Shown: piece by piece, positions 1 to 7,116 of the stretch
Numbering within the stretch: position 1 is the stretch's first letter
How the letters are laid out: each line of letters opens with the position of its first letter
Source of the DNA: Devosia sp.
Lineage (GTDB): Bacteria; Pseudomonadota; Alphaproteobacteria; Rhizobiales; Devosiaceae
Assembly: GCA_028290225.1 (NCBI GenBank)
Contig: JAQGKH010000095.1
Coordinates: 1 to 15,032, forward strand
Direction: 5' to 3'
DNA length: 15,032 nucleotides
Program-made: the position numbers and the translations under genes
The notes under the pieces: model-generated
What the model was told of the DNA's origin: nothing
What the model saw: only the letters and a program-made list of their open reading frames with translations
The model's database searches: none

Positions 1-215
1 TGGAATACCTGATGCGCCATCCCGGCCGCGTTTAGTCGCGCGAGCAAATGCTCGACGGCGTCTGGGGCAACGAGGTTTTTGTCGATGAACGCACCGTGGA
101 CGTTCATATCGGCCGGCTCCGCCGCGCCATCAACCGGGCACGAGAAACCGACCCGATCCGCACCGTTCGCGGCGCCGGCTATGCCTTTGACGAACGCTTC
201 GCCCAACCCGCCTGA
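1..215 (+). pseudogene. phoB: PhoB-like response regulator, C-terminal DNA-binding domain, interrupted by an in-frame TAG
   Basis: The frame with codons starting at base 3 encodes the end of an OmpR/PhoB-type winged-helix domain: EYLMRHPGRV, a stop, then SREQMLDGVWGNEVFVDE, RTVDVHIGRLRRAINR and finally IRTVRGAGYAFDE, ending at TGA 213-215. This matches the phosphate-regulon activator PhoB, where the stretch holds the recognition helix and the C-terminal beta-hairpin. The gene is cut by the left edge, so the receiver domain is not visible. TAG at 33-35 sits where PhoB proteins carry Tyr or Phe (GRV-Y/F-SREQ), so one base change from TAC or TAT explains it. The roughly 60 codons after the stop are intact and well conserved, pointing to a recent mutation, a base-call error or readthrough rather than an old relic. 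A truncated product would lose DNA binding. Family assignment is firm; true pseudogene status is uncertain. Confidence 0.75.
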
Positions 216-259
216 TCGGCCATCGCCCCGGCGGCGTTGAAGAACTTGTAACGATCCCC

Positions 260-292
260 TTGAGCCTTTTGTTAAAACGGGCCTGCTAGGCC
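260..292 (+). promoter_or_regulatory. Possible promoter element of the GNAT gene
   Basis: TTGAGC (260-265) is followed after 18 bases by TGCTAG (284-289), part of a GCTAGGC element that recurs in front of other genes in this window. A transcript starting just after it would begin about 25 bases before the ATG at 322. The match to a standard -10 box is poor, so this rests mainly on position and recurrence. Confidence 0.3.
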
Positions 293-321
293 TGTTGCCT
301 TGGCAGAACGGCGGGGCGGAA

Positions 322-1518
322 ATGACTTCCACGGATCACGGCCTGGCGGACGCGCTGGCGAGCCGCGTCGCGGCAGCGGCAGTGCCAGCCCAATCCAGGG
401 TGAACATCGCCATCCACCGCGGCTTGCTTGCCGCCGAACCGGCCTGGCGCGCCCTGGAGCGCGAAGCCATCTTCACCCCTTATCAGCGCTTCGACTGGAT
501 CCGCGAGATTGCCCGGTCCCAACGGCTGGCTGACGAGGATTTTATCGTCCTCCATGTCGAGTTCGACGGCCGCCCGGCAGCGTTGCTGCCCCTGCATCTC
601 AATCGCAGGGCTGGCGTCACCTTTGCCGCGGTTCCCGGCTCATCTTTTGGCAACAGCGACTGGATGCCCGTTCGGCGCGCCGCTGCCGCTTGTCTGACCC
701 GCCCGGTACTGCAGCAGGCTTTTGCCCAGTTGCGGCAACAGGCGGGCGTCGACGTGCTCAGCTTCGAACACCTGCCGCCGCGCTGGCGCGGCATTGATAA
801 TCCGCTGCTGAACTTTGCCCACCAACCATCGCCCGACCATTTCTATTATGCCGACATCGCCAGCAACATGCTTGAAACCCTGCCCAAGAAGCGGCGGGTC
901 GATATCCTGCGCGGCCGCAGGCGACTGGAGGAAACGCTTGGGCCGGTGACCCTGCGCCGCGCCACCACCATCGAGGCGATCGATCAGGTCCACGCCGCAT
1001 TCCTGGAGCATCGCTCCGTGCGCTTTCGGCAAATGGGCGTGCCCAATGTCTTTGCCGAGCCCCATTTCCGCGCCCTGTTCCGCCAGGGCGCCATTGCTGG
1101 CCTGGGCCAGAGCAAGCCGTCCGTAGCCTTGCACGCGCTTTATGTCGGCGACGAGATCGCCGCTACCGCTGTTGGCACCTATTCGCCCTGCCATTATTCC
1201 CAGTACATCAATTCCAACACCGATGGCCCCGCCTCCAAATACAGCCTCGTGGGATTGTTGATGTTCCTTTTGGTCGAAGACCTGATCGCCTCGGGGATCA
1301 GCAGCATCGACATGGGCGTGGGAGACTTTGCCTATAAGACCTCCTGGACGCAGAAAACCCCGATCTTTGACGCTGCCATCCCCCTGAGCCCCAAGGGAAT
1401 TGCCGGCGCCGCCCTGCTTAATGCCAAGCGTTCGCTCAAGCGCCATATCAAGCAGAACGCCAAGCTTTGGGGCATGGCCAAGCAGTTGCGCCAATGGCGC
1501 CAAACCCAGCCGGACTAG
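322..1518 (+). CDS. GNAT-family protein of the CelD/BcsL (FemAB-like) type, exopolysaccharide-associated
   Basis: This 398-residue protein resembles the CelD/BcsL group of GNAT acyltransferases (Acetyltransf_6), cytoplasmic proteins commonly found in cellulose and exopolysaccharide loci and presumed to acylate a sugar precursor or a protein. Visible signatures are an FTPYQRFDW segment (residues 51-59), a basic PKKRR..ILRGRRRLEE stretch in the middle, and the C-terminal DMGVGDFAYKTSW motif (330-342) typical of the second GNAT-like lobe. The C-terminus is strongly basic. I chose the ATG at 322 over an in-frame TTG at 295 because the conserved region starts well inside and a purine-rich GGGGCGGA lies just upstream. 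Its stop shares the tetranucleotide CTAG with the stop of the convergent wzz-like gene. The neighbours (Wzz type, O-antigen ligase type) support a role in surface polysaccharide. The substrate cannot be read from sequence. Confidence 0.8.
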   Translation: MTSTDHGLADALASRVAAAAVPAQSRVNIAIHRGLLAAEPAWRALEREAIFTPYQRFDWIREIARSQRLADEDFIVLHVEFDGRPAALLPLHLNRRAGVTFAAVPGSSFGNSDWMPVRRAAAACLTRPVLQQAFAQLRQQAGVDVLSFEHLPPRWRGIDNPLLNFAHQPSPDHFYYADIASNMLETLPKKRRVDILRGRRRLEETLGPVTLRRATTIEAIDQVHAAFLEHRSVRFRQMGVPNVFAEPHFRALFRQGAIAGLGQSKPSVALHALYVGDEIAATAVGTYSPCHYSQYINSNTDGPASKYSLVGLLMFLLVEDLIASGISSIDMGVGDFAYKTSWTQKTPIFDAAIPLSPKGIAGAALLNAKRSLKRHIKQNAKLWGMAKQLRQWRQTQPD

Positions 1519-2891
1519 CCTGGGGCCACGCTCCGTCTGGCCGGGTCCACCCGCCGGGCCACAAGGCTCGTCACGATCAGCCAGGTCAACACCGCAGCTC
1601 CGCCCGCAATGGCTATCGCCAGCAGCACCAGCCCGGTTTTGGGCGATACCGGGGCGCTCGCCACCGCCGGCTGCGACACGAGGCGCATATCGGGGAACGC
1701 CGCTCGGGCATCCACTTGCGCCCGCGCCGCTTCCCTCTGCGCAAGATAGTGCTCCAGCACCAGGCGCTGCCCTGCCGCCTCGCGCTCCAGTGCCGCAACG
1801 CTCACGCCGTCGCGCTCTTCACCGGCGGCCGTTTGTTGGAGGCTCTCCTGGTCAGCATTCAACGCTGCGGCAAGATCGGCCTCTGCCGCCGCCTGCCGCT
1901 CCAGTTCCTCGGCCACCTGCCGTGCCACCAGGGTGAGCTCGCGGTCCACTTCGGCAATTTGCGCCTGCAGCCCTGCAATGGTCGGGTGGTTCGGCGCCAG
2001 CCGGCTGGCTTGCGCCGCCAATTGCCCGCGCAAGCTGGCGCGCTGCTGGATAAGGCTGCCGCCCCGGGCATCCGCTGCCAGATCGGTACTGCCCACCAAC
2101 GACCCGCCGGCCGCGATCCGTGCCCGCAATACCCCGGCCCGTGCAGCAAAGCCGCCACGCCGCTCCTGCGCCGCCAGCCGCCGCCCCGCCATGTCGCTGA
2201 GTTGCCCCGCCACGAGGCTTCCTTCGGGCAGGTTGCTGACCGTCCCGTTGGTGATGCGCAACCTGGCGACCGCCTCCTCGGCCTGGCTAACCTGCCGCCG
2301 CAATTCCGGTATGGCGTTGTTCAGCCAGGCCAGCGCCTGGCGTGCGTCATCGAGCCTCTGCTCTGCCCGCCGCGCCATCGCCGTTTCGGCGATGGTCAGT
2401 GTCAGCAACCGCGCCAGTTCGCGATCGCTCGCCCGAACCCGCAGCCAGATCATGGCCGTTCCCAGCTCATTGATCACCAATGTGCGCTCTTCCAGCGCCC
2501 GCACGGCAGCGTCGCGCGCGGCCGATCCGGTTTCGCCGCCATTGAACTCGGGCAGATCCGCCAGATTCAGTTTCTCCGCTGCTTCCGCTAAGGTGTCGCG
2601 CGAGCGCATCAATTGCACATTGCTCGAGACGATCGAGCGGTCGGTCCGGGTCTGCCCCTCAACGGCCATGCCATAGAAGTTGGGGCGTGGCTCCACCAGG
2701 ATCGTGGCTGACGACTCGTAAAGGCGCGGCACGCGTGAGACCGCAACATAGCCCAGCCCCATCACCGCCCCGAGTACCAGCAGCACGGCCCAGCGGCGTG
2801 CCCAAAGCACGCCGAGCAGTTGATAAAGGTCGATCTGTGAATCAAACGCGCGCAAGCAAAGCGCCCCGGTCGGGAAATCCGTAGCGCACAC
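1515..2891 (-). CDS. Wzz/GumC-type polysaccharide chain-length determinant (polysaccharide co-polymerase)
   Basis: Inner-membrane polysaccharide co-polymerase expected to set chain length or couple polymerisation to export. With the start used here it has 458 residues. A Wzz domain opens at SQIDLYQLLGVLWARRW (about 18-34), followed by TM1 (about 34-51) and the typical ESSATILVEPRP strand. A long Ala/Glu/Gln/Arg-rich coiled coil forms the periplasmic part. A GNVR-like segment ends in the PVSPK motif just before TM2 (about 420-443). There is no C-terminal Walker box, so no tyrosine autokinase is fused. The start is uncertain: GTG at 2891 has a good AGGGGA site 9 bases upstream; ATG at 2948 lacks one; TTG at 2855 would give a more usual short N-terminus. 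It stands alone on its strand between convergent and divergent partners. Confidence 0.85.
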   Translation of the reverse strand: MCATDFPTGALCLRAFDSQIDLYQLLGVLWARRWAVLLVLGAVMGLGYVAVSRVPRLYESSATILVEPRPNFYGMAVEGQTRTDRSIVSSNVQLMRSRDTLAEAAEKLNLADLPEFNGGETGSAARDAAVRALEERTLVINELGTAMIWLRVRASDRELARLLTLTIAETAMARRAEQRLDDARQALAWLNNAIPELRRQVSQAEEAVARLRITNGTVSNLPEGSLVAGQLSDMAGRRLAAQERRGGFAARAGVLRARIAAGGSLVGSTDLAADARGGSLIQQRASLRGQLAAQASRLAPNHPTIAGLQAQIAEVDRELTLVARQVAEELERQAAAEADLAAALNADQESLQQTAAGEERDGVSVAALEREAAGQRLVLEHYLAQREAARAQVDARAAFPDMRLVSQPAVASAPVSPKTGLVLLAIAIAGGAAVLTWLIVTSLVARRVDPARRSVAPG

Positions 2892-3070
2892 TAGCGGTCT
2901 TCCCCTGTTCACTCGGTTAACCCCGTGCCGAAATGCTTGGGCAACCATACAAAAACAACCAGCGGCTTCAGCCCACCTGCCAGAGGGATCGCTGGCAATT
3001 GTTGATAATTACCGCATGATTTTCTTCATGCTTTGCTGCCTAGCGTTTCGACATTGAGGGTGGGGCGAAG
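2892..3070. promoter_or_regulatory. Divergent control region with a GCATGA/TCATGC dyad
   Basis: This region separates the wzz-like gene (-) from the membrane protein gene (+). It holds a perfect inverted repeat, GCATGA (3016-3021) and TCATGC (3028-3033), with a 6-base TTTTCT spacer: a size and symmetry typical of a dimeric repressor site. AT-rich sequence (about 2999-3014) lies beside it. A GCTAGGC element reads toward wzz at 3046-3040, and a second GCTAG lies at 2895-2891 beside the GTG start. No standard -35/-10 pair stands out for the plus-strand gene, which has a strong GAGGGTGGGG ribosome-binding stretch before its ATG. No regulator is identified. Confidence 0.35.
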
Positions 3071-4303
3071 ATGACCAGCAAGCGTGTTGTTGTTTCAGTG
3101 GTGCTGGCGAGCCTTGTTCTGGCTTTTCTTGCAGTCATGGCTGTTGCGGTATTGCGCGAGGCACCTGGCACCAACAGCTACGCGCTCTTGGCGCAATCCT
3201 GGCTGCAAGGCCGTCTCGACACCGCCGTGCCCTGCTTTGATGGCGATTGCGCACTTTACAATGGCCGCACCTATGTTGTCTTCCCGCCCGCTCCCGGGCT
3301 CGTGGTCCTGCCCTTTGTTGCCCTGTTCGGCAGCGAATTTCAGTTCTTCCTGCCCTTGACCCTCCTGGCTTTCGGGCTAACCGGCTGGCTCTGGTGGCGC
3401 ATCGCCGAGCAAAGCCTGCGCCTCAATCGGGATCTTGCCGTTCTGCTCGTGCTGCTGGTGCTGTTCGCCACCCCGCTGGCCTTTGTCACCATCCGCGGTG
3501 ATCGGGTCTGGTTCTTTGCCCAGAGTTGGGGAACCCTGTTCAGCACGGCAGCCATTTACTGCGCCCTGGTGCGCCGCAACGGCTTGCTCGCCGGCCTTTT
3601 CATTGCGCTGGCCTTCCTGTCGCGGCAGATGACCATCTTCCACCTCCCCTTCCTCTACATCCTCCTCTTGGAAGATGGCGTGCCGCTGTTTCGCATCGAC
3701 CGCGCCGCCTGGCGCCGGGTATTCACCCTCGCGGCGTTTCCGGTTCTGGGGGTGCTGGTTTACCTCGCCTATAATTACGTCCGGTTCGATTCCTTCACCG
3801 AAACGGGCTACAATCATATCTTCCCGCCCGAATTCGACACCGGCGTTGAGGCCGGCAATTTTCTCGTCGCGCGCGTGCGCGAATTGGGCATCTTTGCGCC
3901 CGACTACTTCATCTTCAACTTCTTCTACATGTTCATCGCCGGCCCGCATGTGGAGTTCACCGGCCGCTACCTGACCGAACTGGGCGCCTTCGACACCAAC
4001 GGCGCTTCCCTGTTCCTGGTCACGCCCGTGCTGCTGCTCGCCTTCTTGGGGCCCTGGAACCGGGCATTCTGGTGGGGCTTGGGCACTTCGGCGGTGATCC
4101 TTGGCTTGACGCTGCTTTACCACTCCAACGGCTTCTCGCAGTTCGCCGCGCAGCGCTTCACCCTTGATTGGCTACCCGTCCTGCTGCTGTTGCTGGGTCG
4201 GGCGCTGAAGCCCGAATACGCGCCGCCATTGGCGGTATTGGTGGCCTATTCCATGCTGGTGACCCTTTCGATGATCGTGCTGGGGGGCGTTTTGGCAACC
4301 TAG
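3071..4303 (+). CDS. Polytopic inner-membrane protein, GT-C glycosyltransferase-like
   Basis: A 410-residue protein with about ten hydrophobic segments, starting at an ATG behind a GAGGGTGGGGCGAAG ribosome-binding stretch. After TM1 (about 7-27) comes a hydrophilic loop, SYALLAQSWLQGRLD..PCFDGDCALYNGRTYVVFPPAPG (about 36-76). This layout, a conserved acidic and aromatic first loop followed by many TM helices, resembles GT-C membrane glycosyltransferases that use lipid-linked sugar donors. The first loop also holds two cysteines (55 and 60) that could form a disulfide in the periplasm. A large loop follows VYLAYNYVRFDSFTETGYNH (about 230-250). I do not recognise a named family, and transfer activity is inferred from topology and the polysaccharide neighbours only. 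A flippase-like or scaffold role is also possible. Confidence 0.6.
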   Translation: MTSKRVVVSVVLASLVLAFLAVMAVAVLREAPGTNSYALLAQSWLQGRLDTAVPCFDGDCALYNGRTYVVFPPAPGLVVLPFVALFGSEFQFFLPLTLLAFGLTGWLWWRIAEQSLRLNRDLAVLLVLLVLFATPLAFVTIRGDRVWFFAQSWGTLFSTAAIYCALVRRNGLLAGLFIALAFLSRQMTIFHLPFLYILLLEDGVPLFRIDRAAWRRVFTLAAFPVLGVLVYLAYNYVRFDSFTETGYNHIFPPEFDTGVEAGNFLVARVRELGIFAPDYFIFNFFYMFIAGPHVEFTGRYLTELGAFDTNGASLFLVTPVLLLAFLGPWNRAFWWGLGTSAVILGLTLLYHSNGFSQFAAQRFTLDWLPVLLLLLGRALKPEYAPPLAVLVAYSMLVTLSMIVLGGVLAT

Positions 4304-4335
4304 CAGGACTTTGAAACACTCCCCGGGCAATGGGC

Positions 4336-5616
4336 TCAGGCACTCGGCTCCCGCAGCGCGGGCAGCCGCAACGCCGGATCCGCATTGACCGTGATGCCCC
4401 AGATCAGGCCCACCACCAGGAAGTAGTGACGCCAGTGATCGGTATCGATCACCCCAGATTGCACCACCAGCGGGATGAATACCGCGAGGGCCGGGATCAG
4501 CAACTTGCGTCGGCGAGGATCGGCCAGGCCGCGCAGCCCGCGCCAAAGCGTTGCCAGCACCAGCAGGTAATAGCAGGCGCCCCCGCCCCAACCATAGCCC
4601 TGGATCACGGTGACATAGGTGTTGTGCGGTTGCTCGATGATGCGCAGGTTGTGGAATTCCGTCGGGCCCAAACCCAGCGGATGCGACAGCGCCAGGTCGA
4701 ACGCATAGCCCTGCCGGCCGAACCGCCCGGTATCGCCGGTGTCATAATCCTGCGCCACGCTTGCCCGCTCCTCGAACAGGCTCCCCACCTCGGGAATGCT
4801 CAGCAGCCCGGCAAACGCCACGAGGATCACGAGGGATCCCGCGAGCGCCAGGATCATCATCCGCACCTTGTCGCGGGCATAAGCCTCGAGCAGGAAGCAC
4901 AGCCCGAACACCAGCAACGACGACAAGGCGAAATGCCCCCAGGCGGCGCGCGAGAAACTGAAGAACACGCCGATCATCACGAGCAGGAACAAGCTACCCG
5001 GGATCAGGAGCTTGCGGCCGTGGAGGAAAAACAGGTCCCGCAACACATACATCGCCGGCAGGATCAGGAACGGCCCATAAACATTGGGATCCTTGAACAG
5101 GCCTTTGGCCCGGCCATAAAGCACGAAGGTTTCGGCGTTGGGGATCAGCCCCAGATAAGCCAGCACCCCGAGCACCGACGATATTGCGACAATGGCCATA
5201 TAGGCGCGCATGATCAGCCGCACCCGCCGCTCGGGCGCCTCGCCCACAAAATTGGCGACGAAATAGCTGGTGATGAACAAGAAGATGGTCACGGCCACGA
5301 AGGTGAACGCATCGCCCAGCGGCGTATAGCGCACCTGGAATGCCCCGATCATGCCGAACGGAATGAAAGCGACGGTGAGCAGCAGCAGGGGAATGGTGGA
5401 GCTGAACAAGCTCATGCCGGCGGCAACGGCCATCGCCAGCACCAGCACAAAGCTCAGCTCGTAGGGCGAGGGCTCAAACAGCACCACGCCACCCGAAAAG
5501 ATCCAGACGGCCACCGCCGCATGAAACAGCCAAAGCACCCGGCTGCGCACGAAACTGCGCCCCAGCCGACTGCCGATACCGGCTTGAGGGGCAAACGCGC
5601 CCGCTATTTCAGCCAT
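4336..5616 (-). CDS. O-antigen ligase/polymerase (WaaL/Wzy-type) membrane protein
   Basis: A 426-residue, roughly eleven-helix inner-membrane protein of the Wzy_C/O-antigen ligase superfamily, which joins or polymerises lipid-linked oligosaccharides on the periplasmic side. The hallmark motifs are visible: RAKGLFKDPNVYGPFL (169-184), FSRAAWG (221-227), and the large periplasmic loop with RFGRQGYAFDLALSHPLGLGPTEF (298-321) leading to PHNTYV (330-335), whose His is typical of this family. I chose the ATG at 5616, preceded by GCAGGG, because an upstream in-frame ATG at 5742 would add a charged tail with no family character. It converges on the GT-C-like gene with about 32 bases between stops and diverges from the Tat repeat protein gene. 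Sequence alone cannot separate ligase from polymerase; the wzz-like neighbour slightly favours polymerase. Confidence 0.85.
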   Translation of the reverse strand: MAEIAGAFAPQAGIGSRLGRSFVRSRVLWLFHAAVAVWIFSGGVVLFEPSPYELSFVLVLAMAVAAGMSLFSSTIPLLLLTVAFIPFGMIGAFQVRYTPLGDAFTFVAVTIFLFITSYFVANFVGEAPERRVRLIMRAYMAIVAISSVLGVLAYLGLIPNAETFVLYGRAKGLFKDPNVYGPFLILPAMYVLRDLFFLHGRKLLIPGSLFLLVMIGVFFSFSRAAWGHFALSSLLVFGLCFLLEAYARDKVRMMILALAGSLVILVAFAGLLSIPEVGSLFEERASVAQDYDTGDTGRFGRQGYAFDLALSHPLGLGPTEFHNLRIIEQPHNTYVTVIQGYGWGGGACYYLLVLATLWRGLRGLADPRRRKLLIPALAVFIPLVVQSGVIDTDHWRHYFLVVGLIWGITVNADPALRLPALREPSA

Positions 5617-5784
5617 GAGCCCGGCCCTGCAGCGCTGCGGCGCCGCCTCGGCGCCGATCCACCTCGACACTAGCCAGGGTGCCGTGAAGGAAGTGCTAAG
5701 CACTCTGCCCGATTTTTCGCGCCCTCGCGCCCGCTTTAACACTGCCCTTTGCCCGACCCGCTAGGCTCCACCGCGGAGGGGCTC
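5617..5784. promoter_or_regulatory. Divergent control region with an AGTGCT-A-AGCACT palindrome
   Basis: This stretch separates the ligase/polymerase gene (-) from the Tat repeat protein gene (+). It contains AGTGCT-A-AGCACT (5692-5704), a perfect 6-1-6 palindrome. On the minus strand a GCTAG element at 5674-5670 is preceded, 18 bases from GGCTAG, by TTAGCA (5699-5694), which lies inside the palindrome. On the plus strand TTTAAC (5735-5740) and CGCTAG (5759-5764) are also 18 bases apart, and a GGAGGGG ribosome-binding site (5775-5781) precedes the ATG. A regulator binding the palindrome could affect both directions. The promoter boxes match the standard consensus poorly, so this is inference from symmetry and position. 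Confidence 0.35.
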
Positions 5785-7110
5785 ATGATCCAGCGGCGAC
5801 ACATCTTGGCTTTGGGCATGGCGGGTGGCGTTGCCCTCCTCGCCGCTCCCCTGCGCGCCCAACCCGCGCTCGAAGCTACCGCATTCGGCCTCGACGGCAG
5901 CTCGGACGCTGACCAGTCCTCCGCCCTGCAAGCCGCCATCGACGCCGCCACTGGCCTTGGCCAAGCCCTGGTCCTGCCCTCCGGCATCTATCCCGTTGCC
6001 GATATCCGCATCACCGCACCCTTGCGTCTGCAGGGCTCGGGCCGAACCGTCCTGGCGCTCGCCAGGGGCGATACCATCTTGTCCATCGTCGGCGCCGCCG
6101 ATGTCACGCTCGATGGCCTCGCCTTTGCCGGCAATGGCGGGGGCACCGGGCGCAGCGACACCGGCCTTGTGCAACTGCAGGACGCCACCGGCGCGGTGCT
6201 GCGCGATTGCCGCTTCACCGACGCCCCGGCCCAGGCGCTCCTTCTTGCCCGCAGCGCCGCCACGGTCACCGGCTGCAGTTTCGGGCGCAGCGCCGACGCC
6301 GCCATTTTCTCCACCGACAGCCTTGGCCTGCACCTTTCGGGCAACCGCATCACCGGCTGCGGCAATGGCGGCATCCTGCTGTGGCGCTCCGAGCCCGGCT
6401 GGGACGGCTCGGTTGTCACCGGCAATACCATCGCCGACATCGATTGGCGCGACGGCGGCAATGGCCAGAACGGCAATGGCATCAACGTCTTTCGCGCTGA
6501 TGGCCTGATTGTTTCTGGCAATCAGATCAGCAACTGCGCCTTTTCCGCCATTCGCCTCAACACCGCCAGCGATACCCAGATATCGGGCAATACCTGCACC
6601 CATAGCGGCGAAACCGCCATCTATTCCGAATTCGCCTTTTCGGGCTCCGTCATCGCCAACAATCTGGTGGATGGGGCCGCCGGCGGCATTTCCATGACCA
6701 ATTGGGACAATGGCGGCCGTTTGGCGGTGTGCTCGGGCAATATCGTGCGCAACATCGCCGCCCGCTCGCTCACCAACCCCGATGTGAACCCCTATGGCAT
6801 CGCCGCCGAGGCCGACGCCGTCATCACCGGCAATGTGATCGATGGCGTGCCCGGCATCGGCATCGGTGTGGGCTGGGGCCCGTTCCTGCGCGATGTGCTG
6901 GTCAGCAACAATCTGATCCGCAGCACTGAGAGCGGCATCGTCGTCAGCGTCGCCGAAGGTGCCGGTGCCGCCCAGATCACCGGCAATCTGATCTCGGACA
7001 CGCCTCGGCCGCTGGTGGCCGCCCGCTGGACCGACATCGTTTCGGATCGCCTGCAGGAGGACGCCGCTCAGTTCCCAGCGCTCACCGTTTCCGGCAACAC
7101 GCTCCGCTGA
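5785..7110 (+). CDS. Tat-exported right-handed parallel beta-helix repeat protein (TIGR03808-like)
   Basis: A 441-residue protein starting MIQRRHILALGMAGG, a twin-arginine signal (RR at 4-5, hydrophobic core to about 22, likely cleavage near LRA-Q). The body opens with a pectate-lyase-like start (DADQSSALQAAIDAATG...LVLPSGIYPVADIRI) and continues as many degenerate repeats of the form V.GN.I..C...I.L, such as VTGNTIADIDW, VSGNQISNCAFSAIRL and ITGNVIDGVPGIGIGVGW. These give a right-handed parallel beta-helix as in polysaccharide lyases, epimerases and phage tailspikes. The layout matches the twin-arginine-translocated uncharacterised repeat family TIGR03808. The ATG at 5785 was chosen over an upstream in-frame ATG at 5749 because it has a GGAGGGG site and begins the signal peptide. 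Enzymatic activity is unproven; its place beside polysaccharide genes makes a lyase or epimerase role plausible. Confidence 0.8.
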   Translation: MIQRRHILALGMAGGVALLAAPLRAQPALEATAFGLDGSSDADQSSALQAAIDAATGLGQALVLPSGIYPVADIRITAPLRLQGSGRTVLALARGDTILSIVGAADVTLDGLAFAGNGGGTGRSDTGLVQLQDATGAVLRDCRFTDAPAQALLLARSAATVTGCSFGRSADAAIFSTDSLGLHLSGNRITGCGNGGILLWRSEPGWDGSVVTGNTIADIDWRDGGNGQNGNGINVFRADGLIVSGNQISNCAFSAIRLNTASDTQISGNTCTHSGETAIYSEFAFSGSVIANNLVDGAAGGISMTNWDNGGRLAVCSGNIVRNIAARSLTNPDVNPYGIAAEADAVITGNVIDGVPGIGIGVGWGPFLRDVLVSNNLIRSTESGIVVSVAEGAGAAQITGNLISDTPRPLVAARWTDIVSDRLQEDAAQFPALTVSGNTLR

Positions 7111-7116
7111 CCCGCC

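Noticed and set aside
295..321. TTG at 295 as the start of the GNAT gene
   Set aside because: It would add nine residues unlike the family, it lies at or before the likely transcript start, and the ATG at 322 has a better upstream context.
216..321. Pho box upstream of the GNAT gene
   Set aside because: No pair of CTGTCAT-like direct repeats at 11-base spacing is present, so Pho control from the neighbouring regulator is not supported.
1467..2591. 374-codon open frame on the plus strand opposite the wzz-like gene
   Set aside because: Composition typical of a GC-rich shadow frame, with no domain or good start; the minus strand encodes a clear Wzz protein.
4330..5673. 447-codon open frame on the plus strand opposite the ligase/polymerase gene
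   Set aside because: The product is His/Gln/Arg-rich with no domain character; the minus-strand frame has membrane helices and Wzy_C motifs.
5761..6603. 280-codon minus-strand open frame opposite the beta-helix gene
   Set aside because: Gly/Ala/Asp-rich shadow without recognisable motifs; it would overlap a well-supported Tat protein.
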